DNA of 64,000 nt from Palsa-504 sp963705835 (GTDB lineage: Bacteria > Actinomycetota > Actinomycetes > Streptosporangiales > Streptosporangiaceae), in the NCBI GenBank assembly GCA_963705835.1, contig CAVPLC010000051.1:124001-188000 (forward strand), given 5' to 3'. Of the stretch, positions 59,219 through 64,000 are shown one piece after another. How positions within the stretch are numbered: the first letter of the stretch is position 1; every line of letters starts with the position of its first letter. The translations under genes were made by a program, and so were the position numbers. The notes under the pieces are model-generated. The model saw only the letters and a program-made list of their open reading frames with translations, did no database searches and had not been told where the DNA came from.

Positions 59219-60700
59219 TTAGGGAACCTGGCCTTGCGATCCGGTTGCGGAGACCTGAAGGGTCCCCGCCAGCGGCAGGCGCACGTGGAAGGCTGCGCCG
59301 CAGCCGGGTGCGGTATCGACGGTGATCTCCCCGCCGTGAGCGGCGGCCAGCGACGCCGCGATGGCCAGCCCGAGCCCGGCACCACCCCGCGCGCGGGTGC
59401 GGGCGCCGTCGGTGCGGTAGAACCGCTCGAACACGCGCGACGCTTGTTCCGCCGTCATGCCGGGCCCCTGGTCGGCGACGGTGAGCTGCCCGACGCCGGG
59501 GCCGCCGGTCACGGTGACCGTTACCGGCGAGCCGGGCCGGGTGTGCTGGAGGGCGTTGCCGATCAGGTTGTCGATGACCTGCCGCAGCCGTTCGGAGTCG
59601 GCGTCGACGATCACCGGTTCGGCGGCCTCGAGCGTTATCGGTCGTCCTGGGTCCACGATGCGGGCCCGGGTGACGGCTTCGGCGGCGAGGCTGGCCAGGT
59701 CGACGGGCCGCCGGTCCAGCGGCCGTCCGGCGTCGTACCTGGCCAGCAGCAGGAGGTCGGCCACCAGCCGGCCCATCCGGTCGGCCTCGCGGGTGATCAG
59801 CGCCATCAGCCGCAGCAGTTCTTCCCGGGTGGCCGCGTCGTCTTGCTGCAGGCCGTACTCGGCGAGCCCGCGGACCGAGGTCAGCGGGGTGCGCAGTTCA
59901 TGGCTGGCGTCCGCGACGAAGCGGCGCATGCGTTCCTCGGACCCCAGGGCGCGCGCCTCGCCGTCCGCTCGCGCCAGGTAGGCGGTCTCAATGCTGGCCA
60001 GCATCACATCCAGCGCCTCGGCGAGCCGCCCGACCTCGGTGTTCCCGGCCGGCTGGTCGATGCGCCGGGACAGGTCACCGGCCGCGATCGCCGTGGCCGT
60101 CGCCTCGATCCGCGCCAGCGGCGCCAGGCTGGCCCGCACGAGCGGCAGGCCGATGCCGGCCAGCAGAACGACGGAGACGGCTCCGGCCACCGCGTCGGCT
60201 ATCTCCAGGCGGGTGACCGTGCTGTCGAGATCGCCGAGACTGTAGGCGATGACAAGATGACGGCCGCCGGATAGCGGCTGCACCAGGACGCGCCAGGAGT
60301 TCCCCGACCCGCCGACGGCCGCCGCGCTGAACGGCGTTCCGGTATCGCTGAGCTGCGCCGCGGACAGCCGCGGTCCGTCCGCCGCGCCCAGCGGCCCGCC
60401 CGCCGTGCTGATCTGGCCGCCGGCGCCGATGACTTCGACCAGGAACTGCGTGGGCAGTGCCTGCGGACGGCTGCTGTCACCGCCTGGCTGGAGTTGCTGC
60501 CGCTGCACGATGCGGCTTGCGACCTTCGCGAAGTCTCGAAGCTGGGCATCCGATCGGGACAGCAGGTAACTGCGCAGCAGCGTAGTACCGAGAACCGCGG
60601 TCACCAGGCAGGTCAGGGCGACCAGGAGCGCGGCGGCCGCCATTACCCGGGTACGCAGCGACGCGCCCCGCACGGCCTTCTGCCACCGGCCCGCTCTCAC
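59219..60700 (-). CDS. Two-component sensor histidine kinase
   Basis: 493 residues. Two membrane helices (about 18-42 and 172-192) flank an extracytoplasmic sensor of about 130 residues. HAMP (about 193-245, LVRASLAPLARIEATATAIA), HisKA with the phospho-His in RRFVADASHELRTPLTSVRG, and HATPase with the N box RLRQVIDNLIGNALQHTRPG, G1 VADQGPGM and G2 GGAGLGLAIA are complete. Pairs with the OmpR-type regulator whose gene ends 10 bases upstream. Signal unknown. Confidence 0.93.
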   Translation of the reverse strand: MRAGRWQKAVRGASLRTRVMAAAALLVALTCLVTAVLGTTLLRSYLLSRSDAQLRDFAKVASRIVQRQQLQPGGDSSRPQALPTQFLVEVIGAGGQISTAGGPLGAADGPRLSAAQLSDTGTPFSAAAVGGSGNSWRVLVQPLSGGRHLVIAYSLGDLDSTVTRLEIADAVAGAVSVVLLAGIGLPLVRASLAPLARIEATATAIAAGDLSRRIDQPAGNTEVGRLAEALDVMLASIETAYLARADGEARALGSEERMRRFVADASHELRTPLTSVRGLAEYGLQQDDAATREELLRLMALITREADRMGRLVADLLLLARYDAGRPLDRRPVDLASLAAEAVTRARIVDPGRPITLEAAEPVIVDADSERLRQVIDNLIGNALQHTRPGSPVTVTVTGGPGVGQLTVADQGPGMTAEQASRVFERFYRTDGARTRARGGAGLGLAIAASLAAAHGGEITVDTAPGCGAAFHVRLPLAGTLQVSATGSQGQVP

Positions 60701-60710
60701 GGCCTCGTCC

Positions 60711-61469
60711 TCACGGGGGCGGGATCCGCAGCACGTAGCCGAAACCGCGGACCGTGTGGATCAGCTTCGGCTGGCCCTGGTCGACCTTACGCCGCAGGTA
60801 GCTCAGGCACGGCTCGACCACGTTGCCGTCACGGGCCGGGTCGTGCTCCCAGACCTGATCGAGGATCTGGTCCTTGCTGACCACCCGCCCGGCGTTCATC
60901 ATCAGGAACCGCAGCAGCCGGTACTCGGTAGGCGTCAGCGCGATCAGGGCGCCGGCCCGCCTGACCTCATGCACGTCCTCATCAAGCTCGAGGTCGGCGA
61001 CGCGCAGCCGGGAACCGGGAGCGTCCGCCCGGCTGCGCCTCAGCACCGCCCCGATGCGGCCGAGCAGCTCCTCCAGGCTGAAGGGCTTGGTCACGTAGTC
61101 GTCCCCGCCCACCGCGAAGCCCCTGACGCGGTCGGATACCTCGTCCCGGGCGGTCAGGAAGATCACCGGGACCTCAACGCCCCCGGCACGCATCCGGCGG
61201 AGCGCGTCGAACCCGTCGCCGTCCGGCATCATCACGTCCAGCAGAACCAGGTCCGGCCGACCCGACGCGGCAGCCCGCACCGCCTCGGCGCCGCTCGCCG
61301 CCGTCACCACCTCGAACCCCGCCAGGCGAAGCGAGCCCGACAGCAGCTCCAAGATCGTCGCCTCGTCATCCACGACCAGCAATCGCGCCGGTGTCGTAAC
61401 CGCATTCACGGCCCCAGAATGCGAGCCGAACCTGACCGCCGGCCGCAAGTCGGCTCCAAAATTGGTCAT
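60711..61469 (-). CDS. OmpR/PhoB-family response regulator
   Basis: 252 residues; GTG 61409 (just before TTPARLLVVDDEAT) is an alternative start to ATG 61469. Receiver domain: acidic pair in VVDDEAT, phospho-Asp in DLVLLDVMMPDGDG, Thr in IFLTARDE and Lys in DDYVTKPFSLEEL. Winged-helix effector: LTPTEYRLLRFLMMNAGRVV, then VVEPCLSYLRRKVDQG and RGFGYVLR. First gene of the two-component operon. The ATG start has no ribosome binding site, so the transcript may be leaderless. Confidence 0.92.
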   Translation of the reverse strand: MTNFGADLRPAVRFGSHSGAVNAVTTPARLLVVDDEATILELLSGSLRLAGFEVVTAASGAEAVRAAASGRPDLVLLDVMMPDGDGFDALRRMRAGGVEVPVIFLTARDEVSDRVRGFAVGGDDYVTKPFSLEELLGRIGAVLRRSRADAPGSRLRVADLELDEDVHEVRRAGALIALTPTEYRLLRFLMMNAGRVVSKDQILDQVWEHDPARDGNVVEPCLSYLRRKVDQGQPKLIHTVRGFGYVLRIPPP

Positions 61470-61664
61470 GTTCGGCTTAAGGAATCACCAGGTCCGGTGG
61501 CCGCGCGGGCGCCGACGACGGTAACGGCCGTGATGACCAGCCCGGCCGACCCGCCGGAGAAAGGGGCGCCGGTCATCAGCGCGACGGTGATGCCGCTGCA
61601 GCGGGCCGATGCACGTCAGTAATTTCACAACGCTGAAACACGGCTCGCGTATCGTTCCAGCGTG

Positions 61665-62153
61665 ATGGCTGACGGGCAGATTGCCGCTGACGATCCGCGT
61701 AAGCCCGACGTGCGAGCCCTGCTGGACCGTCACCGGGAGTTCGCGCTCGCGCAGACCCCGCCGGAGCACAGCTTTGCGCTCGATTGGGGCGGACTGCTTG
61801 ACCCGGCCATCACCTTCTTCAGCTACCGGGCTGGCGGCAGCGTGCTCGGCACCGGAGCGATCAAGCGCCTGGGCCCGGACCATGCGGAGATCAAGTCGAT
61901 GCATACCGCCGAGGTCGCGCGGGGCCGCGGGATCGGGCGGGCGATGCTTTTCCACTTGCTCCGGGTGGCCCGGGCACAGGGCTTCCGCCGGGTAAGCCTG
62001 GAGACCGGGACCACGGCGGCCTTCGCCCCGGCCCGGGCGCTGTACCAAAGCGCGGGCTTCATCCCGCGCGGGCCGTTCGCCGGCTACCAGCCAAGCGAAG
62101 ACAACCTGTTCATGACCCTGGAGCTTGACGCTGTCCCGCTAGGAGACAGGTGA
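61665..62153 (+). CDS. GNAT-family N-acetyltransferase
   Basis: 162 residues from ATG 61665; GTG 61662 directly before it is possible. No ribosome binding site is seen. Acetyl-CoA-binding motif A VARGRGIGRAMLFHLLRVAR, preceded by AIKRLGPDHAEIKSMHTAEV and followed by GFRRVSLETGTTAAFAPARA and LYQSAGFIPRGPFAGYQPS. The pattern (HSFALDWGGL at the start, ETGTxxxFxPAxxLYxxxGF) is that of PhnO/YpeA-like acetyltransferases acting on small amines. Substrate unknown. Confidence 0.88.
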   Translation: MADGQIAADDPRKPDVRALLDRHREFALAQTPPEHSFALDWGGLLDPAITFFSYRAGGSVLGTGAIKRLGPDHAEIKSMHTAEVARGRGIGRAMLFHLLRVARAQGFRRVSLETGTTAAFAPARALYQSAGFIPRGPFAGYQPSEDNLFMTLELDAVPLGDR

Positions 62154-62503
62154 CAGGCGCCCGGCCGCCGGCCGGTGAGCCCGGGCGTGTCTCCACGAGC
62201 GCCTGGCGACTTGATACATCGGCTGGACCAGAGCATGAACCACGGCCCGTTCGGTAATTAAAAGATCTTTATATCCCTAACGGCCAGTGGTGTTACGGCT
62301 GATCCTGGCTGACTGCCCCAAACACGCTCGCCTGCGGGCCGCGGCCTGGTAAGAGGCCGTTTGCAGCGCCTTTGAGTGACTGCCAATGACCGTAGTTCAA
62401 GTCGGCCAGGCGTAGGCCCGGCCGACTGCGGCTAGTTCATGCGGAAGCAGGCTCGAGATCCGGATCGGGAGTTCGCCGCGGCGTCGGGCGCTAGTTCCGC
62501 GGG
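62154..62503 (+). other. 350-bp intergenic region after the acetyltransferase gene
   Basis: No protein gene recognised. Just after the acetyltransferase stop, CGCCCGG (62158-62164) and CCGGGCG (62181-62187) can pair around a GC-rich loop, a possible terminator without a T tract. An unusually AT-rich patch (TAATTAAAAGATCTTTATATC, shown only as AATTAAAAGATC) at 62255-62275 contains the fifth CCGTTCGG motif. GTTCAAGTC at 62394 looks like a tRNA T loop but its arms do not pair. Confidence 0.4.
62247..62268 (+). promoter_or_regulatory. Copy of recurrent CCGTTCGG-N9-GATCT motif
   Basis: CCGTTCGG at 62247-62254, then TAATTAAAA and GATCT at 62264-62268; AACGG at 62279-62283 makes a weak inverted repeat with CCGTT, as at 28529. 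No gene on the plus strand follows within 1.5 kb, so it may serve an unannotated RNA or be a relic. Confidence 0.4.
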
Positions 62504-62638
62504 TCAGATACGCCCTGGGGTGTTCCGCAGGCTGGTAACCCGGGTCTGGGCGTAGTTGCACTCGGCGACGATAGCGGCGACGCGCCGGCCGATGCGAGCC
62601 AGCGGGCCCCGTACGCTCTGCGTCACGCTGTGGTTCAT
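62504..62638 (-). CDS. Conserved small protein (44 residues)
   Basis: MNHSVTQSVRGPLARIGRRV followed by AAIVAECNYAQTRVTSLRNT and PGRI. ATG 62638 has GAGGAGG four bases upstream, one of the best ribosome binding sites in the window. The ARRVAAIVAECNYAQxRxxxLRxxPxR pattern is, to my recollection, a recurring actinobacterial small hypothetical protein. One amphipathic helix, no membrane segment. Function unknown. Confidence 0.7.
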   Translation of the reverse strand: MNHSVTQSVRGPLARIGRRVAAIVAECNYAQTRVTSLRNTPGRI

Positions 62639-62905
62639 CGTTCCTCCTCGGTTTCCGGCTATCTCTTTTGCCGGTTACCATTGAGTCTCGCCGTAAGACC
62701 CTCCATGGCGCATCGGAGGAAATCCTTATTTTGCCTGCTGAGATACGTCTTAGCCGGGCGTGAAATCGGCTTATCCAGACTTAGTGCAAACTCACTCGGC
62801 CTAGCGTGGCTTTCCGCACCGCTTGTGACCCTCGGATCGAGCGATTTCTCAGGGGCCCCCGCGCCGGCGCTCCCAGCTTGGCCGTAGGGCCGGGCTCGTG
62901 CAGCC

Positions 62906-63721
62906 TCACATCCGGGATCTCAGCACGTCGACCTCGCAGCCTGGCGAGAACGGGTCGAAGCCGTGCTCGACCAGCCAGCGGACCGCCTGCAGGCTTCGCA
63001 ACGACCACCACGCGCGGATCACGTCGAGGTCGACGTCGGTGCCATAGCCGGCGACGACGTCGCCAAGGTGCTCCTCGTGTCCGAGCGTCAGGCTGGCAAG
63101 GTCGAACAGGGCATCGCCCTGGCCCGCCTCGGTCCAGTCGACCACGCCGGTGATCTCGTCACCATCGACGAACACGTGAGCGACCTGCAGGTCGCCGTGC
63201 ATGAACACCGGCGTCCACGGCCGGAGCGCAGCCTCGGCAACCCGGCGGTTGCGCGTGACCAAGCCGGCGGGAAGGACGCCGTTCGTGACGAGCCACTCGC
63301 ATTCACCGTCGAGGTGCGATGCCAACTCGTCGAGGCTCCTACCGGGCCATGGCGGCAGCGGCGCGTCGTGCAGCAGCCGGGCGGCGGCACCCGCCGCGGC
63401 CCACGCCGCCGGCGACGCGGTCGACGGCTCGCCGAGGCGGCCGAGCGCCGTCCCTGGGACGGCGGCGAGCGCGAGCACGGGCGGCTTCCGCCACAGGACC
63501 TCCGGAGTCGGGATCGGCGCCATAGCCATCGCCTCGACCTCGACGTCGGTGCGCGTCTGATCAGCGTCGATCTTCAGGAACACGTCGCCGACGCGCAGGG
63601 TCGCGCACTCGTGATGGGCGACGACGACCTCGACCTCCTCCACGCCGGCCATTATCGCCGGGATGACCACCGACGTCGCCGGGTTTATCGCGTGCGACTG
63701 CGCGGCTGACCGCTGACGCAT
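62906..63721 (-). CDS. APH-family phosphotransferase
   Basis: 271 residues from ATG 63721 (GTG 63733 possible). Choline kinase/APH fold with an intact catalytic loop PVFMHGDLQVAHVFVDGDEI (H-G-D; the usual Asn four residues later is His, L-Q-V-A-H) and metal motif VVDWTEAGQGDALFDLASLT. The nucleotide-side start (RVGDVFLKIDADQTRTDVEV) is normal. The Asn-to-His change resembles macrolide-phosphotransferase-like members. Substrate unknown; resistance should not be assumed. Divergent from the Zur-boxed ribosomal genes, so its promoter may overlap that box. Confidence 0.82.
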   Translation of the reverse strand: MRQRSAAQSHAINPATSVVIPAIMAGVEEVEVVVAHHECATLRVGDVFLKIDADQTRTDVEVEAMAMAPIPTPEVLWRKPPVLALAAVPGTALGRLGEPSTASPAAWAAAGAAARLLHDAPLPPWPGRSLDELASHLDGECEWLVTNGVLPAGLVTRNRRVAEAALRPWTPVFMHGDLQVAHVFVDGDEITGVVDWTEAGQGDALFDLASLTLGHEEHLGDVVAGYGTDVDLDVIRAWWSLRSLQAVRWLVEHGFDPFSPGCEVDVLRSRM

Positions 63722-63742
63722 GCCGGAGGGCACCCCGGCTAC

Positions 63743-63763
63743 TGGGAATGATTATCATTAACA
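63743..63763 (+). promoter_or_regulatory. Zur box
   Basis: The palindrome AATGATTATCATT (63747-63759) lies in the longer context TGGGAATGATTATCATTAAC, matching the Zur consensus TGAAAATGATTxTCATTTTC of Fur-family zinc repressors. It is centred 27 bases before ATG 63780, so repressor with zinc bound would block the L33/L31 promoter; low zinc opens it. Confidence 0.85.
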
Positions 63764-63779
63764 AGTTGTTGTACAGAGC

Positions 63780-63944
63780 ATGAGTCGCAGCACACTTCGC
63801 CCCGTCATCAAGCTCAGGTCGACCGCTGGGACTGGCTACACGTACGTGACCAGGAAGAGCCGCAGAAACGATCCCGACCGCCTCGTCATCCGCAAGTACG
63901 ACCCGGTGGCCGGCCGCCACGTTGAGTTCCGAGAGGAGCGGTAA
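63780..63944 (+). CDS. rpmG: Ribosomal protein L33, zinc-independent (C-minus) paralogue
   Basis: 54 residues: MSRSTLRPVIKLRSTAGTGY followed by TYVTRKSRRNDPDRLVIRKY and DPVAGRHVEFREER. There are no cysteines, so this is the C-minus form that replaces the zinc-ribbon L33 in zinc shortage and frees ribosomal zinc. It is the first gene after the Zur box. The L31 gene starts 3 bases after its stop. The start lacks a classical ribosome binding site. Confidence 0.93.
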   Translation: MSRSTLRPVIKLRSTAGTGYTYVTRKSRRNDPDRLVIRKYDPVAGRHVEFREER

Positions 63945-63946
63945 CC

Positions 63947-64000
63947 ATGAAGCAGGCAATCCACCCGGACTATCATCCGGTCGTCTTCCGCGACCGCGCG
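63947..64000 (+). CDS. rpmE2: Ribosomal protein L31 type B (zinc-independent), cut by window edge
   Basis: MKQAIHPDYHPVVFRDRA is the start of type B L31, which lacks the zinc-binding cysteines of the primary L31. GAGAGGAG (63931-63938) lies eight bases before ATG 63947. Second gene of the Zur-controlled unit; further genes (S14, L28, S18 paralogues) often follow but are outside the window. Confidence 0.93.
   Translation, partial: MKQAIHPDYHPVVFRDRA

Noticed and set aside
62385..62410. tRNA-like GTTCAAGTC
   Set aside because: Flanking bases do not form a T stem, and no acceptor, D or anticodon arm could be found.

Overview
The window is very GC-rich DNA (roughly 70 percent G+C by eye) with GTG and TTG starts, many 4-bp stop/start overlaps, leaderless-looking promoters and actinobacterial marker families: F420 synthesis (fbiC), an AfsR/SARP-type regulator with an ATPase, ECF sigma with anti-sigma, a DUF2342 zincin and MoaE beside an SDR. 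It comes from an actinomycete. A filamentous lineage such as Streptosporangiales or a relative is my guess, but the sequence does not settle the order. No rRNA, tRNA or CRISPR array was seen.

Layout. 1-8961 is a leftward run: FO synthase (split by a frameshift), a DNA glycosylase, a GDP-mannose-type nucleotidyltransferase, a glycosyltransferase, a methyltransferase, a Lon-like PDZ protease, MoaE and an SDR. 8991-12530 runs right: zincin, flavoprotein disulfide-reductase homologue, and a HAD protein lacking its nucleophile. 12543-14826 holds an ECF sigma/anti-sigma pair and a lipoprotein. 15473-17650 is a pentose-phosphate operon (pgl, rpiA, HAD phosphatase). 17706-20455 is the most striking locus: a two-gene, 4-bp-overlapping operon for a TIR protein with a CD225/dispanin-like membrane tail and a SLOG protein with SLATT-like membrane helices. 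A decayed IS630 transposase lies just upstream.

20750-33941 is a mixed accessory/metabolic stretch: NTF2-like, an atypical APH and a methyltransferase; a large BTAD regulator divergent from a cupin; an AAC(2')-I aminoglycoside acetyltransferase under a MerR/SoxR-like dyad; a lipoprotein and an M50-like protein; a PhyH dioxygenase and second flavoprotein; an AhpD-like protein; a DUF885 protein and a frameshifted VOC protein. 33987-41478 holds a MerR regulator, a sugar/polyol operon (SDR, FAD oxidase, FGGY kinase) and a DrrAB-type exporter with its MerR regulator. 41406-43780 is a graveyard of truncated genes with a duplicated 85-bp segment.

43777-50080 is a redox/amine block: copper amine oxidase, a TetR repressor and Old Yellow Enzyme sharing one operator sequence, a quinone oxidoreductase, a methyltransferase and a second TetR. 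50132-55683 has a truncated MFS transporter, an acyl-CoA dehydrogenase with an APH-DUF6285 partner (resembling a split ACAD10/11), and an FHA protein with an unrecognised neighbour. 55684-61469 has small-protein and remnant genes, a LysM/lysozyme-like secreted protein and a two-component system beside a secreted DUF5666-like protein. The right end is a Zur-box-controlled pair of zinc-independent ribosomal proteins (L33, then L31 cut by the window edge). Single-base frameshifts recur (fbiC, VOC, the IS630 remnant), so sequencing errors should be excluded before calling these genes dead.
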